Positions 9,401-16,623 of a stretch of DNA of 64,000 nt are shown here, piece by piece (positions within the stretch are counted from its first letter, which is position 1; every line of letters starts with the position of its first letter). The notes under the pieces were generated by a model. It searched no databases. It saw only the letters and a program-made list of their open reading frames with translations, and had not been told where the DNA came from. This stretch comes from Nostoc sp. 106C (GTDB lineage Bacteria; Cyanobacteriota; Cyanobacteriia; Cyanobacteriales; Nostocaceae): assembly GCF_002154725.1 (NCBI RefSeq), contig NZ_MTAW01000084.1, positions 1 through 64,000 of the forward strand, read 5' to 3'. The position numbers and the translations under genes were made by a program.

Positions 9401-11514
9401 AAGCCGATCAAAAATTTACAGAAGCAGAAACGAAAGCTGATGCTGAACGCCAAAAAGCAGAAGCGCAAGCAGCAGAGAAAAAACGAGAGGCAGATAATAG
9501 ACCTCGCAGTTGGTGGGATCGAGTTAAAGGTGCTGTATCAGATGTATTTGACGGCATTCGCTCGGCAGTGAATGCCATCTTTGACGGTCTGCGCAAGATT
9601 GTTAAAGGCATCATCGATGCTGCTAAAGCAGCTGTGCGCATACTAATTGATGCGGCAAGAAGTGCGATCGTTGGTCTAATCAAAGGATTTGGGGAATTTG
9701 TTAAAGGTCTAGTTAGTGTAGCCTTATTTGCCTTTCCCGAAGCCGCCGCCAAAGCCAGAGCATGGATTGATGACAAAGTAGACAAATCAGTTGATGCTGT
9801 CAACGCCGCAGCTGAAGCCCTAAAACGCGCTACAGATGCGATTTTAGATGCAGTTGGTTTAGCCTTAGATACAGCGCTGTCGGTAATTCAAGCTTCCTTC
9901 AACTTAATGCTTGATGGACTAGAGTTTCTAGCAAAACTTCCCTTCGAGGCGATCGCAGCTTTAGCAAAACTCTGGGAGTGGTTGAAAGAACACAGTCATT
10001 TCTTAGAAGGAGCGCAAAAACTCTATGATGACCCCAATTCGGTAATTGAAGGCATTAAAGCAGCTTTGGGTGAAAAGCTTGCGGAAGTTCCCGGCCAAGC
10101 TTATGCCTCAATTGACGCTGAAGGGCAAAAGCTAGGAGGATCTGCCCAAAAACACATTAAAGGCGTTTTGCGCCATTTAGACAAGGCACTGGAACACCTC
10201 AAAAATCACTGGTGGGAAGAAGTCAAAAAAACAGGCTGGAACCTACTGTGGCCTTGGCCTGCGGTTTGGAAAGATTTGAAAGAGATTTGGGCACAAATCA
10301 AATTAGGTGTTGCTAGCGCCAGCAAGCTAGAAATTAGCAACGCCATTGACTGCTATCTCAAAATGAGTCAATTGATGAATGGCGTTTTAGGCAACCTTTA
10401 CGGCTGGTTCTTTATTGGCTCAGTCTTGATTGGCGCTATTATTGGTGCTTTCTTCGGCGGTGCGGGTGCGCTCCCTGGAGCCTTAGCCGGAGCTGCTTTT
10501 GCAGGTGAAGTTGGACAGGGATTAGTGATTGCCTTGGTAGCAACCGAAGGAGCCGTAATTGCCAAATCTGTATATGACCTTAGTGCTGGAGAAAATACCC
10601 CGCAGCAAGACGAAGAAGACTACAGTCACATTGCTGGCAGTACTTTAACACTCGCTATTACCGGAGCGCTCATGCTCATTGGCGAGCTTGCAGCTAAACT
10701 AGCTAAATCTATCTGGGAGGGAGCTAAAGGCTTATTTAAGGGTGGTGAAGCACCCGAAGTTAAAGTTGGCGGCGAAGTACCAGAAGCCAAAGTAGACGCC
10801 CCTGAAGTCAAAGGCGAATCTCCCGAAGTCAAAGGCGAAACTCCTGAAGCTAAAGGCGAAACACCAGCAGAAAGTAGCGATCGCATAGTTGCTAAAGAAC
10901 GAACACCTGACGGAGAGCATGAAATTAAAGTCACTGACGACGGCAGAGTTTTTGTTTGTACAACTTGTGAAGAAGTTGCGAGTAAATACCATCGGGAGTT
11001 AAAACAAGATGCTAATAGCAATCTTGCTCAACAGCTTGAAGATGCAATCAAGAAAACCGATCCTCAGGAAAAAGCTAAACTAGCAGGAGAAATTGAACAA
11101 CAATTACGTAAGAAACGCATCGATGAACTAGCAAAAGATCCAGTTAAAGGTGATATTCCCGCAACACGCGCAGAGGCTGAGGCCATAGCACAAGCAGTAG
11201 ATGAGGGCTTTCTCCAAGGTCAGCCACGCCGCCCAAATGTCAAAGCAGGCGAGCCGAATTTAGACTGTATTTTGGAAGATGCCAATGGTAAAACAATTGG
11301 CTACGCTGATGTTAAGACTCCTGTAGATCCAAAGATTCGCTCATTAGCGGATCAAGTTAACGATGTTGGTGGAAAGATAAATAAATATACTTCTGATATT
11401 CAAGTAGTTGTCGATCTGAAAAATATTCCATCTGCCGATAAAGCAGCTTTTAAAGCTGATGTACTTAACCAAGTCACTGATAAAAGTCGAGTTTATTTTG
11501 TTAATGACAAGTAA
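6442..11514 (+). CDS. eCIS-core (DUF4157) mosaic protein with nuclease-like C-terminus; putative polymorphic toxin
   Basis: A 1690-residue multidomain protein. Visible parts: a low-complexity N-terminus with a CxxC motif (Cys112, Cys115, RKCAACE); the DUF4157/eCIS-core domain at about 395-480 with the HEVVH zinc-protease motif (His467, Glu468, His471); a long Pro/Ser/Thr-rich linker; a charged coiled coil at about 896-1018; amphipathic helices at 1020-1180; a strongly hydrophobic Gly/Ala-rich stretch at 1320-1380; acidic EVKGE-type repeats at about 1435-1475; and a C-terminal domain with an Asp1608...Asp1623-x-Lys1625 arrangement (LDCILED, GYADVKTP) like PD-(D/E)XK-type toxin nucleases. DUF4157 is known from cargo of extracellular contractile injection systems. 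The start is supported by AGAGGA 8 bp before ATG. The toxin role is inferred; no eCIS structural genes are in the window. Confidence 0.8.
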   Translation: MSERMVGRKKAGTSTFSNPSLVSPTTPTLANPTSGFGVTNHAPVQTATEVSTEFQEAQFTSEQLSEPDVIKEKPLGHDISRISLFRSQATFSTSQLEKTQQPLTPEVVQRKCAACEQEEEELQRTTDATVIQRDQTSIPPVPNYQLSPPSLLQPPDPASRYGLGMDMHLQLDPQLQAMAMQYIQQQLDPATVLPALNQIDLGVLSNQTSPNTPNPFATPTPPPASPLVPAGAGPETPRTATAGDLLSAIMAVPGIDRAVTSLQTQASDRISQDWGRLRTGEQVAVVSTTVLIGAGALAGVLSDPNARQFALDKLNGKTIPVPGLKWLRLEMNTGGDNLMLGMHVDVGRLLPPSLGFGPSSPSAIGGPPQPEIQRVADVPEVNSEPSIGQRIQQAASSGGSSLDKGVQQELEQSLNTDLSGVKIHTNTEADRLNQSVNAIAFTSGQDIFFSAGSYNPSSSEGQHLIAHEVVHTVQQANGAVAGTATNAGVSISDPSDAFEQEAQQVADRVMRKPKEANATQQSQPVSLTHNFNKISILAKHQPNDAANLTDESQQPAPLNAANSTDNPVNIPKIATEEKVNDTAASPKISPKTTPEEANSNAAPQAAEVKPVAKSTSESNKGEAVSGAKETIPSGGDMGTTPPPTPALDTSSSEGLLQSLANTPASAFSQGLTTAKAASAQIQNQEKATLETSFPEVDQPTGLPRKAGANKLPAATLETGQVPQPKVTGGGNPTQTADTQHEVAQGPLPGSQVSTAASEPKDDEGGSWWNWLFNRVRNFLGSLPTSDPGLSTSAGPRERVDLSGEADPNQNLQYQQESDREVSSRKTQADAATTADFGENNIFPTLPTQKLRPNYKPTAAQGAKGGSALNPPAIPDDMRMGLDRDASPFLQGKVNEQLEEHRLNQATYQKESQQARADGQRRIAEETEQTRLKQEGMRQQARTEVNAERQRWQDENLKIQEKYASQSDAKRLEIDRQIHEKVQTTEQQADQKFTEAETKADAERQKAEAQAAEKKREADNRPRSWWDRVKGAVSDVFDGIRSAVNAIFDGLRKIVKGIIDAAKAAVRILIDAARSAIVGLIKGFGEFVKGLVSVALFAFPEAAAKARAWIDDKVDKSVDAVNAAAEALKRATDAILDAVGLALDTALSVIQASFNLMLDGLEFLAKLPFEAIAALAKLWEWLKEHSHFLEGAQKLYDDPNSVIEGIKAALGEKLAEVPGQAYASIDAEGQKLGGSAQKHIKGVLRHLDKALEHLKNHWWEEVKKTGWNLLWPWPAVWKDLKEIWAQIKLGVASASKLEISNAIDCYLKMSQLMNGVLGNLYGWFFIGSVLIGAIIGAFFGGAGALPGALAGAAFAGEVGQGLVIALVATEGAVIAKSVYDLSAGENTPQQDEEDYSHIAGSTLTLAITGALMLIGELAAKLAKSIWEGAKGLFKGGEAPEVKVGGEVPEAKVDAPEVKGESPEVKGETPEAKGETPAESSDRIVAKERTPDGEHEIKVTDDGRVFVCTTCEEVASKYHRELKQDANSNLAQQLEDAIKKTDPQEKAKLAGEIEQQLRKKRIDELAKDPVKGDIPATRAEAEAIAQAVDEGFLQGQPRRPNVKAGEPNLDCILEDANGKTIGYADVKTPVDPKIRSLADQVNDVGGKINKYTSDIQVVVDLKNIPSADKAAFKADVLNQVTDKSRVYFVNDK

Positions 11515-11535
11515 AATATTTTTTTTATAACCGAT

Positions 11536-12027
11536 ATGGAATTACAAATTTTGACAAAAGGTGAGTTAGATGAAAAGTTAGCATTGCACCATATATGGCT
11601 CACTAATTTTGTACGGCAACCTGAGACATCTATCAATCAACTATCTTTGTTAGATACGTTACTGTCAAATCTGCAATATTCTAAAGCAAATTTTTCTTGT
11701 GCCCAACTTGTTCGATGTATTATTCGCGATTCAAGTTTTGAAGAATGCGATTTTTCCTATGCACTACTAATTGATAGTATTATCCAAAACTGTGATTTTA
11801 TTAATTGTAGTTTTATAAAAACAGACTTGAGATCGGCAAATTGTAGGTTTGCAAATTTTTCTAATAGTAATTTTACTAGAGCAGATTTTACAGATGCGAA
11901 TTTGCAAGGAGCAAACCTGACAAACTGTATTTTAGATGGAGCTTGGCTAATCAGAACTAATTTAGCTAATGCTATTCTCGATCGTATTCAATTACGAGAT
12001 GCTAAACTTGCCGAAACCAAAATATAG
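11536..12027 (+). CDS. Pentapeptide-repeat protein; candidate immunity protein
   Basis: A 163-residue protein. Residues 1-50 are helical and non-repetitive. From about 50 onward there are pentapeptide repeats of the A(D/N)LXX type (for example NFTRADFTDANLQGANL), which fold as a right-handed quadrilateral beta-helix. It starts 21 bp after the stop of the giant eCIS-core protein on the same strand, so it is probably co-transcribed. Small genes directly behind polymorphic toxins commonly encode immunity proteins, and pentapeptide proteins are among the known types; the assignment here rests on position only. No signal peptide is visible, consistent with a cytoplasmic protector. The ribosome-binding site is weak. 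Confidence 0.8.
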   Translation: MELQILTKGELDEKLALHHIWLTNFVRQPETSINQLSLLDTLLSNLQYSKANFSCAQLVRCIIRDSSFEECDFSYALLIDSIIQNCDFINCSFIKTDLRSANCRFANFSNSNFTRADFTDANLQGANLTNCILDGAWLIRTNLANAILDRIQLRDAKLAETKI

Positions 12028-12332
12028 AATTGTTAGTAAACAACATCCTACTTTAAAGAACAAAGGTTTTGCGGTTGCGATCGCCTGCTACCATATCAAA
12101 CAAACTTATTCTGGTAACTCCTCAATTAGACATAAATAGCCTCTAAGGCTTGTCTGTCCTGCTAATATCTAGAGGTGAAGCGTTGTTTTATCTCTACGAG
12201 CGACCGTTTGATTAATATTTAGGGGGATTAGGAATGAGGGAGAAGTAACTAATGACAAATGAAAACTGATAAAAAATGAGCAAATCAATCATTTACATGG
12301 GATGCTGGTTGATTGATTAGTGAGATTTGCAG
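12028..12332. other. Intergenic region before thrB with an inverted repeat
   Basis: No gene is seen. A perfect 9-bp inverted repeat, AATCAATCA at 12283-12291 and TGATTGATT at 12310-12318, lies directly ahead of the thrB start and could be an operator or an RNA hairpin. The rest is unstructured spacer with one HIP1-like site. Confidence 0.4.
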
Positions 12333-13256
12333 ATGTCTGTTGTTTCTGGTGTAACTGTTACTGTTCCTGCCACCACTGCTAATTTGGGGCCTGGTTTTGA
12401 CTGCATTGGTGCAGCTTTAACGCTTTACAACGAAATGAAGTTCACTCGCCTTGATGAAGGCGGGTTAATTATTCATGTCACGGGTGAGGAAGCTGAAGGG
12501 GTACAAACTGATGAGAGTAATCTTCTTTATCAAGCTTTTGCCAAGTTATTTCAATATATAGAGCAGATACCACCAAGTGTAAAAATTGAGATTCAGCTAG
12601 GTGTACCGTTGGCGCGGGGTTTGGGAAGTTCGGCTACAGCAATTGTGGGTGGGTTGGTTGCGGCTAATCAACTGGCTGGGGAACCTCTCTCGCAGTTACA
12701 GGTGATGGAATTAGCGATCGCAATGGAAGGACATCCTGATAATGTAGTTCCAGCTTTGTTGGGGGGATGTCGTCTGGCTGCTAGTAGTGGCGCGGGTTGG
12801 GAAATTTGTGATGTACCTTGGCATGAAAATGTTGTACCAGTGGTGGCGATTCCTGATTTTGAACTTTCAACTCAGGAGGCGCGACGGGTTCTCCCAACAG
12901 AGGTAAGTCGTGCTGATGCAATTTTTAATACGGCTCATTTGGGTTTGTTATTACGTGGCTTGGCAACTGGTAAGGGAGAATGGTTAAAGACGGCTTTGCA
13001 AGATAAGTTGCATCAGCCCTATCGCAAAGCTTTGATTCCTGGTTACGATGCTGTGAATATGGCTGCTGTTGCTGCTGGTGCTTATGGCATGGTAATTAGT
13101 GGTGCAGGGCCGACACTTTTGTCTTTAGCGGATGCAGAACATTCCCAATCTGTAGAAGCGGCGATGAGATCTGCTTGGCAACAAGAAGGAATTACAGCTG
13201 TTGTGCGATCGCTTTCTCTGGATAACCAAGGCGCAAGAAGCACCAAACAAGGATAA
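12333..13256 (+). CDS. thrB: Homoserine kinase
   Basis: GHMP-family kinase of 307 residues that phosphorylates homoserine to O-phosphohomoserine in threonine biosynthesis. The N-terminus VTVPATTANLGPGFDC is diagnostic of ThrB, and the ATP-binding glycine-rich motif PLARGLGSSA is at residues 92-101. A C-terminal GHMP motif (VISGAGPTLL) is also present. The ATG at 12333 is preferred over the in-frame TTG at 12327 because it matches the usual cyanobacterial ThrB start. The next gene begins 9 bp downstream, so the pair is probably an operon. Confidence 0.95.
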   Translation: MSVVSGVTVTVPATTANLGPGFDCIGAALTLYNEMKFTRLDEGGLIIHVTGEEAEGVQTDESNLLYQAFAKLFQYIEQIPPSVKIEIQLGVPLARGLGSSATAIVGGLVAANQLAGEPLSQLQVMELAIAMEGHPDNVVPALLGGCRLAASSGAGWEICDVPWHENVVPVVAIPDFELSTQEARRVLPTEVSRADAIFNTAHLGLLLRGLATGKGEWLKTALQDKLHQPYRKALIPGYDAVNMAAVAAGAYGMVISGAGPTLLSLADAEHSQSVEAAMRSAWQQEGITAVVRSLSLDNQGARSTKQG

Positions 13257-13265
13257 ACAAAAATT

Positions 13266-13775
13266 ATGCAGCAGATTCAAGCAGAAATAGCAGCGCTTCG
13301 CCAACAAATTCAGGTTCTCCAGCAAGAACGTGCTGCTCTCACTATTAATAATGTAGTGGCGAGCGAAAATAATTCACCCATTGCCATAGCTGACGCTTAC
13401 CGTCGCTTTGCTAGGGAAAATCCCCAATTAGCTGTGGAACTCAAAGGAATTGATGATGCGATCGCCGCCTTAGAATTTCAACTCCAAAAAAAACAAGCTG
13501 AGTTAACACGTTGGCAAATTGACTCCAAAGAACTTACCCTACAGCAGCAACTAGAGGAAGCTAGAAGCGTGGCGCAGGTTCATGCTCAAAGCATTAATCA
13601 ACTCGCAGGAGAACTAGCAACCGAAATCCGCCTGCTGAAAGCTTGCGCCGATCACCTCAGTCCCATATATTGGCAGGTTTATTACAAACCATTCATTACC
13701 GGGTTCAAGACAATCTCAGTTCCTCATGTCCGTTCAGATGGTGAGGTTTGGACGATTGTTAACCGCATTGTTTAA
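13266..13775 (+). CDS. Conserved hypothetical coiled-coil protein
   Basis: A 169-residue protein with no recognised enzymatic domain. Residues 1-25 form a heptad-rich coiled coil (IQAEIAALRQQIQVLQQ). A second helical segment at about 58-85 (DAIAALEFQLQKKQAEL) and a third at about 95-130 follow. The last 35 residues are non-helical and aromatic. There is no signal peptide or membrane span. It lies 9 bp behind thrB and ahead of a hairpin terminator, so it is likely co-transcribed with thrB. Any functional link to threonine synthesis is unproven. Confidence 0.8.
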   Translation: MQQIQAEIAALRQQIQVLQQERAALTINNVVASENNSPIAIADAYRRFARENPQLAVELKGIDDAIAALEFQLQKKQAELTRWQIDSKELTLQQQLEEARSVAQVHAQSINQLAGELATEIRLLKACADHLSPIYWQVYYKPFITGFKTISVPHVRSDGEVWTIVNRIV

Positions 13776-14165
13776 CCCCAACCGCCTCAAGACTAGGAAT
13801 ACTGTTCACAAGCCTCCCCTTAATAATGCTGTGAGTGACCACTCACGATAATCTTCTATATCTTTACAGCATAGGTTGGTTCTTATCACAGACAAATATC
13901 TAGCTTTAACTGGTGGCATAAGCCGCCTTTTTTATTGATTTCTAGCCTCCAACCGAGATTTTTATCTCAGCCCAAGAAAAATATTCAACCGATATTGACG
14001 TTGCAAAACTTTACAATTAAAATGGTGGACGGCAAAAATGATGAGTATTTATCTCTATTAAAATCTTAAGATTTGCCATCCTAGGGATAAATTACGTTTA
14101 CAAAAGTACAAATTTGTTAATATACTGCAATTAAAAGAAAATTGTAAACAGATCGTAACAAAGTG
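13776..14165. other. Intergenic region between the thrB operon and ndhD
   Basis: Besides the terminator at 13912-13933, it holds a short palindrome GTGAGT-GACC-ACTCAC at 13831-13846. The AT-rich stretch of about 230 bp from 13934 is presumably the ndhD promoter and leader. No further gene is seen. Confidence 0.5.
13912..13933 (+). terminator. Rho-independent terminator of the thrB operon
   Basis: Hairpin GGTGGC-ATAA-GCCGCC (one T-G pair) followed by six T residues, 136 bp after the stop of the coiled-coil gene. Confidence 0.75.
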
Positions 14166-15779
14166 ATGAACACTATTGAAATCCCTTGGCTAACAGCCAT
14201 AATTCTCTTGCCGCTGATGGCATCCCTAGCCATTCCGCTGATTCCAGACAAAGAAGGCAAAACCGTCCGCTGGTATGGTCTGGGAGTAGCACTAGCAGAC
14301 TTTGCCCTAATGATTTATGCCTTTTGGCATAACTACGACTTCCACGATTCAACCTTCCAACTTGTAGAAAACTATCCTTGGGTACCGCAGTTAGGTTTGA
14401 ATTGGTCTTTAGCAGTTGACGGTTTATCAATGCCTTTAGTGTTACTGACCGGCTTAATCAACACCCTCGCAATATTCGCGGCTTGGAAAGTTACCAACAA
14501 GCCGCGTTTATTTTATGGATTAATGCTGGTGATGTACAGTGCCCAGCTTGGCGTGTTTGTTGCCCAAGATTTACTATTGTTTTTCTTAATGTGGGAAATC
14601 GAGTTAGTACCTGTGTACTTGCTAATTTCAATTTGGGGTGGACAAAACCGCCGCTACGCCGCAACTAAGTTTATTCTCTACACTGCTGCCGCATCAATAT
14701 TTATTCTGGTAGCTGGTTTTGCAATGGCATTCTCTGGAGATACCGTCAGCTTTGACATGGCGACTCTGGGAATGAAAAATTATCCCAAAGCATTTGAATT
14801 ATTAGTTTACGCAGGATTTTTAATTGCCTTCGGCGTAAAACTGCCAATTTTCCCTTTACATACTTGGCTACCTGATGCCCACGGTGAAGCATCTGCACCT
14901 GGTTCCATGATTTTGGCTGGTGTGTTACTGAAGATGGGTGGCTATGCACTAATCCGCTTCAACATTGAAATGTTACCTAATGCCCATGTTACCTTTGCGC
15001 CAGTGCTGGCAATCTTGGGTGTTGTAAATATTGTCTACGGTGCTTGTTGCGCCTTTGCTCAAACTAACCTCAAACGTCGGTTGGCTTACTCTTCAATTGC
15101 CCACATGGGGTTTGTGTTGATTGGGATTGCTTCCTATACAGAAATCGGGATCAGCGGCGCTGTTCTCCAGATGGTTTCTCACGGTTTAATTGCTGCTAGC
15201 TTATTCTTTTTGTCTGGCGTGACTTACGAACGTACCCACACCTTGATGATGGATAAAATGGGCGGTATGGGTAAAGTAATGCCCCGCACATTTGCTCTGT
15301 TTACAGCCGGTTCAATGGCTTCTCTAGCTTTACCAGGAATGAGTGGCTTTGTTGGTGAATTGATGGTGTTCCTGGGTATCGCCACCAGTGATGTTTACAG
15401 TTCTAGCTTTAAGGTTGTAGTTGTACTGCTGTCAGCAGTGGGCGTAATTTTGACTCCGATTTACTTACTGTCGATGTTGCGCCAAGTGTTCTACGGTAAG
15501 CAAAGCGAAGAGTTACATCTCGATAAATTCATCCCTGATGTTAAACCCCGCGAACTGTTTATTACTGCTTGTCTTTTGGTTCCTATCATCGGTATTGGCT
15601 TCTATCCCAAGTTAATCACCCAGACTTATGATGTCAAAGCAGTAGAATTAGCTGCTCATGCTCGCCAAGTTCTACCAGTTGTTGCTCACCAGCAACCATC
15701 AAGTCTCTACTCGCGTTTATTTAAAGCTCCAACATTGGCAGCTTCTCCAGTTGAAAGTTTGGTTAATATTTCTGAGTAA
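14166..15779 (+). CDS. ndhD: NAD(P)H-quinone oxidoreductase subunit 4 (NDH-1 chain 4)
   Basis: Proton-pumping antiporter-like membrane subunit of cyanobacterial NDH-1, used in respiration and cyclic electron flow around photosystem I at the thylakoid membrane. The 537-residue length and the many hydrophobic segments (about 14) fit the family. Conserved motifs include [12 protein letters not shown] near residue 142 and [17 protein letters not shown] near 232. The sequence most resembles the NdhD1/D2 group that pairs with NdhF1 (inference from the N-terminus). The ATG at 14166 is chosen; an adjacent GTG at 14163 is an alternative. It stands alone here, without ndhF beside it, and is followed by a strong hairpin. 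Confidence 0.95.
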   Translation: MNTIEIPWLTAIILLPLMASLAIPLIPDKEGKTVRWYGLGVALADFALMIYAFWHNYDFHDSTFQLVENYPWVPQLGLNWSLAVDGLSMPLVLLTGLINTLAIFAAWKVTNKPRLFYGLMLVMYSAQLGVFVAQDLLLFFLMWEIELVPVYLLISIWGGQNRRYAATKFILYTAAASIFILVAGFAMAFSGDTVSFDMATLGMKNYPKAFELLVYAGFLIAFGVKLPIFPLHTWLPDAHGEASAPGSMILAGVLLKMGGYALIRFNIEMLPNAHVTFAPVLAILGVVNIVYGACCAFAQTNLKRRLAYSSIAHMGFVLIGIASYTEIGISGAVLQMVSHGLIAASLFFLSGVTYERTHTLMMDKMGGMGKVMPRTFALFTAGSMASLALPGMSGFVGELMVFLGIATSDVYSSSFKVVVVLLSAVGVILTPIYLLSMLRQVFYGKQSEELHLDKFIPDVKPRELFITACLLVPIIGIGFYPKLITQTYDVKAVELAAHARQVLPVVAHQQPSSLYSRLFKAPTLAASPVESLVNISE

Positions 15780-15831
15780 TTATATTTTTCACTAAGGGTG
15801 CTACAAGTAAATTCTAAATAAGAGGGGAATA

Positions 15832-15857
15832 TAGAGGTGGTTGCAAAACCACCTCTA
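15832..15857. terminator. Hairpin terminator between ndhD and the convergent Uma2 gene
   Basis: Perfect 11-bp stem TAGAGGTGGTT with loop GCAA, followed by an AAATTTT run. It could work in both directions, since ndhD and the Uma2-family gene converge here. Confidence 0.7.
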
Positions 15858-15880
15858 AAATTTTGCCTAGAAACAGCAGT

Positions 15881-15931
15881 GATCGCACTAGCTATTCTCC
15901 TCAAGTAAAATGTGAGCGATAGTGCGATCGC
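15881..15931. repeat. 51-bp palindrome-ended repeat, left copy flanking the Uma2 gene
   Basis: Begins GATCGCACTAGCTATTCTC and ends ATAGTGCGATCGC, so its own ends are inverted repeats carrying HIP1-like sites. It matches the copy at 16554-16604 at 47 of 51 positions in the same orientation. The two copies frame one gene. Confidence 0.85.
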
Positions 15932-15937
15932 ATGATC

Positions 15938-16480
15938 TCATGAAAAAAGCCTACTCACAGAAACTACAATTTCACTAAAAGCTAGTGGTGTAATTATTCC
16001 TTCGGCAATAGTATATTCTTCCATGTACTGACCAGCTTGAGGGTTGCGGAACACAATCGTTTGCTTGCTAGATAAATCTAAAACCCAATATTCCGTAATC
16101 CCAGCCGTTGCATAAATCGCCGCTTTGAGTTCCAAATCTTTCTTTAAACTGGTGTTGGCAACTTCCACAATCCAGAATATATCACCAGAAGCAGGATGCC
16201 GATCGCTGTAGGATGATTCAGGAAGTCGAACAATTGCAATACCAGGTTCTGGTTCGGAGTTGGATAGTGTAATCGGCCCATTAAAACGCACATCAGCTTT
16301 CCCTGACAGCAATTCTTCTAAATATTTTGCGCCTCGTTTTGCTGTGGTGTAGTGAATTGGCGTTTCTGGACTCATTTCTATAATTTCGCCTGCTAGCAAT
16401 TCTACATGACGATCGCGCAGAATGCCTGCCTCAATCATGCGATGATAGTCGTCTATAGACCATTTAGCCAAAGTCTTCAT
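15938..16480 (-). CDS. Uma2-family (DUF820) endonuclease-like protein with a substituted active-site Asp
   Basis: A 180-residue protein of the Uma2/DUF820 family, a PD-(D/E)XK-fold group greatly expanded in cyanobacteria. Family features seen are the N-terminal Y-x-x-M-x-E-x-G start, ELLAGEIIEMSP, FWIVEVANTSLKKD with the usual Glu, and KAAIYATAGITEYWVLDL. The normally conserved Asp of the EPD-(I/V)-x-V-V strand is Gly here (EPEPGIAIV), a change explainable by a single base (GAT to GGT). The enzyme may therefore be inactive or use another residue. It is flanked on both sides by a 51-bp repeat. Function in cyanobacteria is unknown. Confidence 0.85.
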   Translation of the reverse strand: MKTLAKWSIDDYHRMIEAGILRDRHVELLAGEIIEMSPETPIHYTTAKRGAKYLEELLSGKADVRFNGPITLSNSEPEPGIAIVRLPESSYSDRHPASGDIFWIVEVANTSLKKDLELKAAIYATAGITEYWVLDLSSKQTIVFRNPQAGQYMEEYTIAEGIITPLAFSEIVVSVSRLFS

Positions 16481-16553
16481 AGCAGAATTGCTCGCATTCT
16501 TGTGATAGACCTAGTTTGATTTTATAGTTAATTGCATATTCAAGGTTTTTTGC

Positions 16554-16604
16554 GATCGCACTAGCTATTCTCTTCAAGTAAACTGTAAGCTATAGTGCGA
16601 TCGC
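16554..16604. repeat. 51-bp palindrome-ended repeat, right copy flanking the Uma2 gene
   Basis: Same orientation as 15881-15931, with four mismatches in 51 bases. Together with that copy it brackets a 622-bp segment that contains just the Uma2-family gene. Confidence 0.85.
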
Positions 16605-16623
16605 TTTCACCCACAAGGGCATT

